A DNA stretch of 64,000 bases from Flavobacterium sp. 245 (GTDB taxonomy: Bacteria; Bacteroidota; Bacteroidia; Flavobacteriales; Flavobacteriaceae). The notes under the pieces were generated by a model. It was not told the origin of the DNA, ran no database searches, and saw nothing but the letters and a program-made list of their open reading frames with translations. The position numbers and the translations under genes are program-made. Positions 43,619 to 52,477 of the stretch are shown one piece after another. Location: positions 186,001 to 250,000 of the forward strand of contig NZ_SNXB01000003.1 in assembly GCF_004362055.1 (NCBI RefSeq), given 5' to 3'. Within the stretch, counting starts at the first letter, position 1, and every line of letters starts with the position of its first letter.

Positions 43619-45685
43619 CTAAAACTGTGTTAGCTGAATATCTGAATGATTGTTTTTAAAATTAGAAATGCCATTGTTCAGCCAATCCAAATAATCGTCA
43701 ACATCAGGATTATAGGCTGATGATTCATTTAATGCTTCGCCTTCATTATTGACCAATACATAAAAAGGCTGCGCATTGGTTTTGTATTTAATAGTTTGAA
43801 ACTCGCTCCATTTTTGTCCGATATATTTGATTTTCCTCCCTGTTAATTCAGAGACAACTTGCTCATTTAAAGCCAGTTCTCTTTTATCGTCAACATATAA
43901 AGAAATAAGGACAACATCGTCTTTCAAAACCTTCAGGACTTTATTGTCAGACCATACATTGTCTTCCATTTTACGGCAATTAACACAGGCATGTCCGGTA
44001 AAATCAATCATAACTGGTTTTCCTATTTTTTTGGCGTACGCCATTCCTTTATCATAATCGGTAAAGGCAACAATATTATGAGGACCTAATTCAGCTCCAT
44101 CTGGCAGTTTTGACGTCACTTCATCTGAATTTGTTCCAAATCCATTCGGAATTTCACTGTAATTTAAAGGTGGCGGAAAACCGCTGATTAATTTTAAAGG
44201 TGCGCCCCAAATACCGGGAATCAAATAAATGGTAAAGGACAAAACGATAATTCCTAAACCTAATCTGCCCACGCTGATATGCGACATTGGACTATCATGA
44301 GGTAATTGTATTTTCCCAAATAAATATAAAGTAAGGACAGTGAAAATAGCAATCCAAATGGCTATGAATGTTTCTCTTTCCAGTAAATGCAATTGCAAGA
44401 CCAAATCAGCATTCGACAAAAATTTAAACGCCAAAGCCAATTCTAAAAACCCTAAAACTACTTTTACCGAATTCAGCCATCCACCCGATTTTGGAAGCGA
44501 ATTCAGCCAACCGGGAAAAGCGGCAAATAATGTAAAAGGCAAAGCCAAAGCAAAAGAAAAACCAAACATTCCGACAAACGGTGCAACACCGCCTCTTGAC
44601 GCCGCTTCGACTAATAATGTGCCTACAATGGGGCCAGTGCACGAAAATGAAACAATTGCCAAGGCTAAAGCCATAAATAATATACCAATGATACCGCCTT
44701 TATCGGCCTGACTGTCTACTTTATTAGCCAGCGAATTTGGAAGCATAATTTCGAAAGCGCCCAAAAATGACAATGCGAAAATTATTAACAGCAAAAAGAA
44801 AATGACATTAAACCATACATTTGTCGACAATGCATTTAACGCATCTGCTCCAAAAGCCCAGGTTACAACTGCGCCAAGAAAAATGTAAATAGTGATGATA
44901 AAAATCCCGTAAAAAACGGCTTTTCTAATTCCTTGTGATTTTGTTTTGCTTTGTTTGGTAAAAAAACTTACTGTCATAGGAATCATCGGGAAAACGCAAG
45001 GTGTAAGCAAAGCGGCACAACCAGAGAAAAAAGACAATATAAAAATTGTCCATAAATTATCTAATTCGGCTTTATTTTTCTTTTTTAAAACGGCTGGTTT
45101 TACAGCTTCCATTGGTTCCTTTACGGCAATTGGTTCAGCTTTTATTTCATCAACAGCTGTTGAATCAGGCAGAATCTTATTTGGTGTTATTTCAGGAACA
45201 ACTTCTTCAACGGCTACAACTGCAGATGCAGATGGACTTACAGAAAACTCAAGTAAATCGTAACTTGGCGGCAGGCAATTTTCATCATTGCAGACCATAA
45301 ATTCAACCTCAGCTTTAATTTTAAAAGGTTTATTACCGGTAAGTTTTACACGTTGTTTAAAAGTGGTTTCTTTTTCAAAAAACGTAATCTGCATTTTAAA
45401 AACTGGATCGTTGATTGTTTGTCCTTTTTCTTCTTTTACATCTCCAATTAATTTAAATTCTGATGCTTTTGTAAAAGTAAAATGCGTTGGAATTGGCCCT
45501 CCGTCAGCAACATTTTGACTGTATAAGTGCCAGCCACTTTCTATGATGGCTTTTGCCTGCAATTCGTATTCAGTATCTGAAATTTTTTGAACGCTGGTTT
45601 TCCATTTTATCGGATTATATATCTGTGCCTGCACCATTATGGTGAACAACAACAGAAAACTCACTAAAAATATGTTCTTGTTCAT
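43619..45685 (-). CDS. dsbD: DsbD-like thiol:disulfide interchange protein
   Basis: Membrane electron carrier that moves reducing power from cytoplasmic thioredoxin to periplasmic partners. It has about 688 residues. After a signal peptide (MNKNIFLVSFLLLFTIMVQA) comes a DsbD alpha-type domain with the pair in VCNDENCLPP, then a block of about eight membrane helices (about 210-510) with the Cys of LTPCVFP and FSCTGP. The C-terminal thioredoxin domain carries HACVNC. The start at 45685 gives a normal signal peptide; the ORF is open another 63 bp upstream. A terminator at 45703 separates it from the SusCD cluster, whose thioredoxins it may feed. Confidence 0.92.
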   Translation of the reverse strand: MNKNIFLVSFLLLFTIMVQAQIYNPIKWKTSVQKISDTEYELQAKAIIESGWHLYSQNVADGGPIPTHFTFTKASEFKLIGDVKEEKGQTINDPVFKMQITFFEKETTFKQRVKLTGNKPFKIKAEVEFMVCNDENCLPPSYDLLEFSVSPSASAVVAVEEVVPEITPNKILPDSTAVDEIKAEPIAVKEPMEAVKPAVLKKKNKAELDNLWTIFILSFFSGCAALLTPCVFPMIPMTVSFFTKQSKTKSQGIRKAVFYGIFIITIYIFLGAVVTWAFGADALNALSTNVWFNVIFFLLLIIFALSFLGAFEIMLPNSLANKVDSQADKGGIIGILFMALALAIVSFSCTGPIVGTLLVEAASRGGVAPFVGMFGFSFALALPFTLFAAFPGWLNSLPKSGGWLNSVKVVLGFLELALAFKFLSNADLVLQLHLLERETFIAIWIAIFTVLTLYLFGKIQLPHDSPMSHISVGRLGLGIIVLSFTIYLIPGIWGAPLKLISGFPPPLNYSEIPNGFGTNSDEVTSKLPDGAELGPHNIVAFTDYDKGMAYAKKIGKPVMIDFTGHACVNCRKMEDNVWSDNKVLKVLKDDVVLISLYVDDKRELALNEQVVSELTGRKIKYIGQKWSEFQTIKYKTNAQPFYVLVNNEGEALNESSAYNPDVDDYLDWLNNGISNFKNNHSDIQLTQF

Positions 45686-45702
45686 GGGTATTTTTTTATA
45701 AA

Positions 45703-45732
45703 AGAGGGTTGAATAGCAAAAAACAACCCTCT
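45703..45732 (-). terminator. Terminator of the SusCD-peptidase cluster
   Basis: AGAGGGTTG (45703-45711) and CAACCCTCT (45724-45732) pair; on the minus strand the stem is followed by TTTTATAAAAAAA. It lies between the M16 peptidase gene and dsbD. Confidence 0.75.
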
Positions 45733-45812
45733 GTTGAATCCGTTGCAATTAATAATGCTTACTAATTCAAAATATTAATTGATTCCGGAAGTACAAATTA
45801 AATTCTAGTAAA

Positions 45813-48629
45813 TTATTTTAAGGGTTTGAAAACGATTTCATACGAATCGGCTTTATTTAAGAACGAATTCGCGAAGTCTTGAATGTCTTTTGCAGTGATC
45901 GATTTTACAATATCTTCATAATTTTTAGGATCATCCATATTGTAGTTTTCTCTAAAATAATTGTAAAGAAGATCGCTTGTATATTTATTAAAATTTTTGC
46001 TGTCAGCTTTAATTTTCAAATAATTTATTCTCGTTTTTTCCAAATCCTCAGCAACAATTTCACCTTTTTTGATTTTATCGATTTCCTGATAAACAATAGG
46101 TACTAAATGATCTGCTCTGTTTGCATCGCAATCAAATGAAATTTCAAGCTTAGCTGCTGGAGAAGGATATTTTACAGCGACACACTGAACATAAGCACCA
46201 TAAGTACCACCTTCTTTTTCACGAAGACTTTCTGTATATCTTAAAGTCAAAATATCACCAAAAAAAGAAGCTAAAATTTTATTCTTTTCAGAATAAGCAA
46301 TCTTGTTGTGATAGTATATTTTCACAGCACTTTTGGGAGTTTCCATCTTAATGAAAATTTCTTTATTAATTTTGTCAGAAATCATTTTAGCAGTTTTGTC
46401 TTTAAAACTCTCCTTACGATTAATCCCTTTAATACTAGCGATATATTTTTCTAATAAAGGTTTTAAAATATCTGGCTGAATATCTCCAACTATATTAAAC
46501 TCGAAATTCGAAACATCTGCAAAACGATCTTGATAAATTGCTTTCATTTTATCAAAAGACAAATCATCAATGTATTTTTGGTCTATTTTGTATACTAGCG
46601 GATTTTTTTTCCCATATACAGCAACTGAAACGCTATCTGACATTTTAGAATTAATATCTTTTTCTTTATTTTTTAGAAAGTTTTGAAATCTTTGTTTCAT
46701 CAACAAAAATTTCTCCTGATCAAATCTTGGTCTCTCAAAACGCAAATACACTAACTGCATCATTGTTTCAACATCTTTCACATTAGCTGACGCTGATATA
46801 AATTCGGACATAGGGCTAATACCAACACCGGAAGTAACTATTTTTCCTTTCAATATTTTATCTAAATCAGTATCTGAAAATGATCCTATTCCCGAAGTCA
46901 TAGCAAATTCTGCGCAACGTTGAGCTGATGGCATATCAATACCGTCATACAAAGAAGTTCCTCCATAACTATCTGCTTGCAGACTAACCGTTTTTTTATT
47001 TTTATCAGCAAATTTGTAATGCACTTTTACACCATTGCTTAAGATATAAGTAGTCGCGCCAATTTCTTTCGTTTCTTTTTCAGAAACAATTTTGCCTGGC
47101 TTTAAATCGATACCATCCATAAGTGATTTAGAAACAAAAGTATCGACGTACGGCTGTAACGAAACATCGTTTTCTGCTTTCTGAATAATATCAAATGCTT
47201 TTTCCTGCATTAAATTTTCTTCGCCTTCTACACCAGTTACCGTTACAACACGGTTTTGTTTAGTATATAATTTTGAAACTTGTTCCTGAAGTATTTTACT
47301 GTCAATATTTTTCAAAATGTTTTTTGTCATTTCAAATTCTACTTCAGGATCTGCAATTACTTCGTGGTTCAAATAATCATCTTTTACCATTCCGATTACT
47401 TGTTTATGCGAAATCTCATTTACTTTTTCTAAATAATTTTCGTAACCAGAAACGGTTTCTTTAGCCGCTCTTTCAATTTCTCCATTTGAAAAACCAAATT
47501 TATAAGCGCGAACCCATTCGTTCATCACAGCTGTAAAAGCTTCAGCTTGTTTTCCTGGTTTCGGACTTATGCTTACAACAAAAACATCGTTCAAACGAGA
47601 ATATTTTTGATATCCAATTTGTGCACCTTTAAAAGGACATTCTTGTTTTTGCGCCATTTCAGATAAACGATTGTTTATGATTCCGAAAGCGATGCTTCGC
47701 TGTGTTGATTTTTCTAAATCGGCAAAAGTTCCTGTTGGCTTTTCGGCAGTATGACGAATCATGAAATTGATATTCGAAGCCGAAATTTCTTTGTCCAATG
47801 CCAGTTTAAAAGTTGCATCTTCTCTTTCGGGAATCGCAATTTCAAAACGTTTTTTAGGATTGACCGGTGTTGGAATATCCGCAAAAAGTTTTTTGATTTT
47901 TGCTTCAACTTCATCGGCATTAATATCCCCAACAATGGCGATTGCCTGCAAATCTGGACGATACCAGTCTTTATAAAAATCTTTTAAAACCTGATATTTA
48001 AAGTTTTTAACGATTTCCATATCGCCAATCGGCATACGATCTGCGTACAGCGAATTATTGTAATAATAAGGCGCAAGCTGATTGTAAATTCTTGCACGGG
48101 CATTTTGTCTCGTACGCCATTCTTCGGTAATTACACCGCGTTCGGCATCGATTTCTTCATTCGTCAAAGACAAAAAATTAGACCAATCGTGCAAAACCAA
48201 TAAACAAGTATCCACTACTCCACCATCTTTTGACGGAATATTGTCAAGATTGTAAACCGTTTCGTCTGTGCTTGTGTACGCATTGATATTTTTCCCGAAA
48301 ACCGCTCCTTGTTTTTGAAGTGTATTCAAGATTCCTTTTCCTTCAAAATGTTTGGTTCCGTTAAAAGCCATATGTTCCAGAAAATGCGCCAGACCTTTCT
48401 GCTGATCGTTTTCTAAAATAGAACCCACGTTTTGAATGATGTAATAACTTGCCGTATTTTTATTAACCTCAGTCGGATAAATATAATACGTCATTCCGTT
48501 TGACAAAACGCCTTTTTTTATTTTCTGATTGACCGCGATTGGGTCATTTGCTTTGTAATTCTGCGCTTGCGCGAAAGTTAAACTTCCGATAAAAAGCAGT
48601 AAAACTGATATTTTTTTGCTGTACTTCAT
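45813..48629 (-). CDS. M16-family zinc peptidase
   Basis: A 938-residue two-domain pitrilysin/insulinase-type peptidase with a signal peptide (cleavage after LTFAQA). The zinc motif HFLEH (HxxEH) is in LAHFLEHMAFNGTKHF, and a distal Glu lies in ERGVITEEWRTR. The second half is the inactive partner domain of the family. M16 enzymes degrade peptides of limited size in a closed chamber. As last gene of the SusCD cluster it probably trims imported peptides in the periplasm. It is 12 bp from the TlpA-like gene. Confidence 0.93.
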   Translation of the reverse strand: MKYSKKISVLLLFIGSLTFAQAQNYKANDPIAVNQKIKKGVLSNGMTYYIYPTEVNKNTASYYIIQNVGSILENDQQKGLAHFLEHMAFNGTKHFEGKGILNTLQKQGAVFGKNINAYTSTDETVYNLDNIPSKDGGVVDTCLLVLHDWSNFLSLTNEEIDAERGVITEEWRTRQNARARIYNQLAPYYYNNSLYADRMPIGDMEIVKNFKYQVLKDFYKDWYRPDLQAIAIVGDINADEVEAKIKKLFADIPTPVNPKKRFEIAIPEREDATFKLALDKEISASNINFMIRHTAEKPTGTFADLEKSTQRSIAFGIINNRLSEMAQKQECPFKGAQIGYQKYSRLNDVFVVSISPKPGKQAEAFTAVMNEWVRAYKFGFSNGEIERAAKETVSGYENYLEKVNEISHKQVIGMVKDDYLNHEVIADPEVEFEMTKNILKNIDSKILQEQVSKLYTKQNRVVTVTGVEGEENLMQEKAFDIIQKAENDVSLQPYVDTFVSKSLMDGIDLKPGKIVSEKETKEIGATTYILSNGVKVHYKFADKNKKTVSLQADSYGGTSLYDGIDMPSAQRCAEFAMTSGIGSFSDTDLDKILKGKIVTSGVGISPMSEFISASANVKDVETMMQLVYLRFERPRFDQEKFLLMKQRFQNFLKNKEKDINSKMSDSVSVAVYGKKNPLVYKIDQKYIDDLSFDKMKAIYQDRFADVSNFEFNIVGDIQPDILKPLLEKYIASIKGINRKESFKDKTAKMISDKINKEIFIKMETPKSAVKIYYHNKIAYSEKNKILASFFGDILTLRYTESLREKEGGTYGAYVQCVAVKYPSPAAKLEISFDCDANRADHLVPIVYQEIDKIKKGEIVAEDLEKTRINYLKIKADSKNFNKYTSDLLYNYFRENYNMDDPKNYEDIVKSITAKDIQDFANSFLNKADSYEIVFKPLK

Positions 48630-48641
48630 AAAACGATATTT

Positions 48642-50024
48642 TTAGCCTTTCAATAATTTATCCAGCTGTGCTCTCAACTCAGGATTTGAAGGACGAAGCG
48701 CATCAGCATTGATGATGTTTCCTTTTGTGTCAAATAACAAAAATCTCGGAATGGCATTTACATCATAATTTTTAGCCACAGCTGAACTGAAATCTTTATC
48801 GGCCATTAACTGAATTCCTTTTAACTGTTCTTTGGTTACAAAATCTTTCCATTTTTGAGCGTCTTTTGGTTTGTCCAACGAAAGACTTACAAACACAATA
48901 TTTTTTCCGTGATAATCTTCCTCGATTTTTTTCATATGAGGAATCTCAGCTTTACAAGGTCCGCACCAAGTTGCCCATAAATCGATGTAAACAAATTTTC
49001 CTTTGAAATCTGAAAATGAAACTGGTTTATCGTTAATATCGTTGTATGTAAATTCAAGTCCTTTTTGACCTACATTTTTATGAAGTACTTTTTCGTATTC
49101 AACTAAAAATGTTTTACTCGCATCTGAAATCATATACGGTTTAATGCTTGGCGCTACTTTTTCATATTCTTCAATTTTCATTCTAGAACCTGCAACAGCA
49201 TCGCGCAAATAAACATCTTTTAAAGCCGGATCTGTGATGTGCGTTATGGCTTCTGCTAAATCTAAACGTTTTGGCGCATCACCAGAATTCATCGTTACAT
49301 AAAAGAAATAATTTGACATTAATGAAACACCGTTTTGCAACTTTAATAAATCTGGATCTGTAAACTTTTTATCTGTCTGCCAAGTTTTTATAACCGCAGG
49401 ACGATCATCTTTATCCGGAAATGCAGTTCTTGGCATTCTGAAAAAAGTATAAGTAAGTTCTTCAACATCTGTTGCCACTGCTAATTTTAATAACTTATCA
49501 AATGCAGCATCTTTGGTCTTGATTGATTTTGAAAATTCATTGGCTTTTGCCACCCCTTTATCAATCCAAGGATAAAAATCAACATACGTAACATTACCGC
49601 CAAGTCTTGCAAATGGTGCAAATTCGTTATAGATATCATTAGCTTTTTGAACCAAAACATTCTGCCCGACGTTTTTGCCGCTTAAAACATAATTCTCTTT
49701 ATTGATAACCAAATTGATATCTAATTTTGGTTCTAAATACAAACGAATTAATTGGTTTCTTGATTTAAATTGCCCGTAATCAACATAATAAAAGCCAGCA
49801 GCTGAAACTGGTGTCATAAAGCCAAACTCCCCCAGTGAATTAACTTTAGCGGTAGCAGCAACGGCTGGCTTTCCTTCTTCAACATTGTAAAGCGTAACTT
49901 CTTTTGCTATAAAATCTGGAATCGAAATGGTTCCTTTAATTACTGCATATTCTGAAATACTCGTAGCAAAACTCATTTGAGCCGTAAACACGGTTAAAAT
50001 GAAATAAAAAATGTGTTTTTTCAT
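48642..50024 (-). CDS. TlpA-like thiol-disulfide protein
   Basis: A 460-residue exported protein. After the signal peptide an N-terminal beta-sandwich (about 25-115, DUF4369-like) and a helical middle region lead to a C-terminal thioredoxin domain (about 320-460). That domain has the redox motif WCGPC and a cis-Pro in AIPRFLLFD. This architecture is common in Bacteroidota next to peptidases. It likely reduces disulfides in substrates or partner proteins. It lies 28 bp after the aspartyl protease gene and 12 bp before the M16 gene. Confidence 0.9.
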   Translation of the reverse strand: MKKHIFYFILTVFTAQMSFATSISEYAVIKGTISIPDFIAKEVTLYNVEEGKPAVAATAKVNSLGEFGFMTPVSAAGFYYVDYGQFKSRNQLIRLYLEPKLDINLVINKENYVLSGKNVGQNVLVQKANDIYNEFAPFARLGGNVTYVDFYPWIDKGVAKANEFSKSIKTKDAAFDKLLKLAVATDVEELTYTFFRMPRTAFPDKDDRPAVIKTWQTDKKFTDPDLLKLQNGVSLMSNYFFYVTMNSGDAPKRLDLAEAITHITDPALKDVYLRDAVAGSRMKIEEYEKVAPSIKPYMISDASKTFLVEYEKVLHKNVGQKGLEFTYNDINDKPVSFSDFKGKFVYIDLWATWCGPCKAEIPHMKKIEEDYHGKNIVFVSLSLDKPKDAQKWKDFVTKEQLKGIQLMADKDFSSAVAKNYDVNAIPRFLLFDTKGNIINADALRPSNPELRAQLDKLLKG

Positions 50025-50051
50025 GATACTTATTTGTTTTTTGTTTGATGT

Positions 50052-51524
50052 TTAAATTGAAATTCGCAGCGACTGATCATTTTGTTCGATAATCAAATCT
50101 TTGCTTTCTTTAGTTTCTTTCAGTTTTTTAAGATTTTCTGGTTTCAATAAATCTTTAGCTTCAAAGTCGTTGATCTGAGTGACTTTTGCGCCGACTTTTA
50201 CTTGCTGCAAATCTTTGTTTTGTTGGTCTATAATTTTCTTTACCAAAAGATTTTGATTTTCGTCAAATTCTAAATCGAGTCCAGCAAAATAAAATGAGGC
50301 TCTTTTTTTGAAGTTTTTATTGGGTTCTAAATAAACCGTTTTGTGAAGCACATCAATTGTAAAATTGAAACGCTTTATTAAATCAATTCCCAAAGATCCA
50401 TCGGCGAAAGCCCAGTTTTTATTGGCTTCGTCATATTCTTGAAGTGCGACGGTTACATCTGGAAAATTATTTCCATTAATAGCAATATTTGGTATCGCAC
50501 CTCCAACAATTTTCGTCTGTTTTCCTAAACTATAATTGATTGATGTATATTCAGTTTTTAAACTTGCTTCCAGATTATTTTTATGATTAAAAGGTCCGTA
50601 AGCAATTAAATCATAACCAGCGCCGGTATCAAAAGTAAAGTTGCCTTCGACCGTTTTTTTATCTTCAAAAGTCAAATTTAGTTTTACTACCGGAAGGCCA
50701 GATTTATAGTCGAAAACTAATGGTTTCGCTTTTCCCCAATAATTGAAGTTTCCAAAATTATACAAGTCAATTGTCATGGTATCAAAATTGACAGACGTGA
50801 TGTAATTGCGTAATAAATTGGCGCCAAACAATCCGTCATAAACGCCATGTTTAGGAAAAATGACCAAACCTTGATTTTTTAAAACCTGATCGCCAATATA
50901 AATGGTATTATCGGCCGAATATTGAACTTGCTGGCTTCCTCCAACCACAGATGCCGATTTGCTTTTTGTTACCACAACTCCGGCTTTGTAAGCACTGTCT
51001 GGATTAAGTGCCATTCCGTCTGCACCTGTATCAAACAGCATTAAAAATTCACGATCGGCTTTGTTTAGTTTTATTTTGATGGCTATTCCATTTTCAATAA
51101 TTTCAAAAGGAATACTTGCAACTTCTTTTACTTGGGCATTTCGGTCGACTCTATACAAACCATCAAAAAAAGTCACATACAAGATTTTATTGTCTGAATT
51201 GAAAACAATTTGAGTTGGCTTTTTTTCTTTTCCTTTGAAGCAAAAATCGGCCAAAACAAAAGTTTCATTTTTAATTGTTACCAATTTTCCAGTTTCAATT
51301 GAATCTAAAACTGGAAAAGCATTAAAAATACTATTCAAGTAAAATTCATTCGAAGAAGAATCGCCGGCGCCAACAGAAAACTCAGGCGCTAAAAGACTTT
51401 TAATCTCGCTGTAACTTTTATTTTGAAAAGCTTTTTCGAAAGATTCAATAGCTTTCTGAACGCTGTTTTGAGCGTAAATGGTGCATCCAAAAATCAATAT
51501 TGAAAACAAGAATATTTTTTTCAT
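50052..51524 (-). CDS. Exported retropepsin-like aspartyl protease
   Basis: A 490-residue protein with signal peptide MKKIFLFSILIFGCTIYAQ. A helical leader (about 25-130) precedes two retropepsin-like lobes in tandem, each with a catalytic triplet: LMLFDTGADG and later FTFDTGAGYD. A PDZ-like C-terminal end is plausible (KVGAKVTQINDFEAKDL). Two DTGA motifs in one chain make an internal pseudo-dimer possible. It is 7 bp from the thioredoxin gene, so the two are translated together. Confidence 0.85.
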   Translation of the reverse strand: MKKIFLFSILIFGCTIYAQNSVQKAIESFEKAFQNKSYSEIKSLLAPEFSVGAGDSSSNEFYLNSIFNAFPVLDSIETGKLVTIKNETFVLADFCFKGKEKKPTQIVFNSDNKILYVTFFDGLYRVDRNAQVKEVASIPFEIIENGIAIKIKLNKADREFLMLFDTGADGMALNPDSAYKAGVVVTKSKSASVVGGSQQVQYSADNTIYIGDQVLKNQGLVIFPKHGVYDGLFGANLLRNYITSVNFDTMTIDLYNFGNFNYWGKAKPLVFDYKSGLPVVKLNLTFEDKKTVEGNFTFDTGAGYDLIAYGPFNHKNNLEASLKTEYTSINYSLGKQTKIVGGAIPNIAINGNNFPDVTVALQEYDEANKNWAFADGSLGIDLIKRFNFTIDVLHKTVYLEPNKNFKKRASFYFAGLDLEFDENQNLLVKKIIDQQNKDLQQVKVGAKVTQINDFEAKDLLKPENLKKLKETKESKDLIIEQNDQSLRISI

Positions 51525-51530
51525 TTTAAA

Positions 51531-52403
51531 TTACTTTTGTAAAGTATAGGGATTGTTTGATGCTTTTACAGCTCCAAAATCTTTCAATAAAATACCTTCA
51601 TATTTGGTCCAGTCTTCTGCAGAAAAAATTGGTTTTTCCTCATCAAGCAATTTTTTGAATGAAGCCAAATCGTTTGTTTTCTCAAATTCTTTTCTCTTGC
51701 GTTGCAAAATGGTAAATACGTGATTTGAAACACTTGCAGAACCATAATCTTTCTGAAGCTGTTTTGCGTTTTTCAAAAAGAAATCATCGTATTGACGGCC
51801 AATTCTTAAACCTGTAATAATTACAAAAGGAACTTCGGCAGTTAATGAAGGCTGTGCTTTTAAATAAGCATCGGCGGTTTCAAAAGACACGTTTCTTTTG
51901 TTTGCTAAATAAGCCTGCGCATAAAACTCCGGATACTCTTTTTCCTGAATTTGTGGACTGTATTTTTTAAATATTCCTTTTTTTGCCGCTTCTTTTGCGT
52001 TTTGAAGCAACGCCGTAAATTGCTCTACAGTTTGAAAACCAGTTTCAATATCAATCACTTTGCCATCAGAATTCAGGAATAAAAAAGTTGGGAATCCGGT
52101 AACGCCGTATTTCATGCATAATTTTTTTCCAATTTCTTCTTTTAAGATATCCGATTTGAAAGTGACAAAATCAGCATTTAAAACAGCAGCTATTTTTGGA
52201 TCTGGAAATACCTCTTTGTCCATTTGTGCGCACGGCATACAGCCTGTGAAATACAAATCGACAAAAATTAATTTTTTCTCCGTTCGAGCTTGTTTTTTAG
52301 CTTGTTCCCAGCTTTCGTCGGTTGATTGTGTCTGTGCTTTTAAGGCAATAAAAGGACAGGCAAGCAGCAAAACTGCGCTTGCGATTTTGATAAATCGTCT
52401 CAT
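51531..52403 (-). CDS. Exported thioredoxin-family protein
   Basis: A 290-residue protein with signal peptide and an N-terminal thioredoxin-like domain (about 30-140) with redox motif TGCMPC and cis-Pro segment VTGFPTFLFL. The C-terminal half is helical and unassigned, as in many Bacteroidota periplasmic thioredoxins. It is the first gene after the intercistronic stem-loop at 52421. Its role within the cluster is likely disulfide reduction of peptide substrates or repair of partner proteins. Confidence 0.88.
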   Translation of the reverse strand: MRRFIKIASAVLLLACPFIALKAQTQSTDESWEQAKKQARTEKKLIFVDLYFTGCMPCAQMDKEVFPDPKIAAVLNADFVTFKSDILKEEIGKKLCMKYGVTGFPTFLFLNSDGKVIDIETGFQTVEQFTALLQNAKEAAKKGIFKKYSPQIQEKEYPEFYAQAYLANKRNVSFETADAYLKAQPSLTAEVPFVIITGLRIGRQYDDFFLKNAKQLQKDYGSASVSNHVFTILQRKRKEFEKTNDLASFKKLLDEEKPIFSAEDWTKYEGILLKDFGAVKASNNPYTLQK

Positions 52404-52420
52404 AAAATGTGATTGTTAAG

Positions 52421-52459
52421 AAACCGGATGAAGAATGAATTTCACGCTTCATCCGGTTT
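52421..52459. terminator. Stem-loop inside the SusCD cluster
   Basis: AAACCGGATGAAG (52421-52433) and CTTCATCCGGTTT (52447-52459) pair perfectly with a 13-base loop. It lies between the PKD-like lipoprotein gene and the thioredoxin gene. Read on the minus strand the stem is followed only by TTTCTTAAC, so it would be a leaky terminator or an mRNA-stabilising stem that gives the upstream transport genes higher expression than the peptidase genes. Confidence 0.6.
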
Positions 52460-52477
52460 TGTTTTTAAGGTTTTAGA

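Noticed and set aside
44340-45518. Several plus-strand open frames opposite dsbD
   Set aside because: They mirror the codon pattern of the minus-strand dsbD gene, are low-complexity and show no domain or start context of their own.
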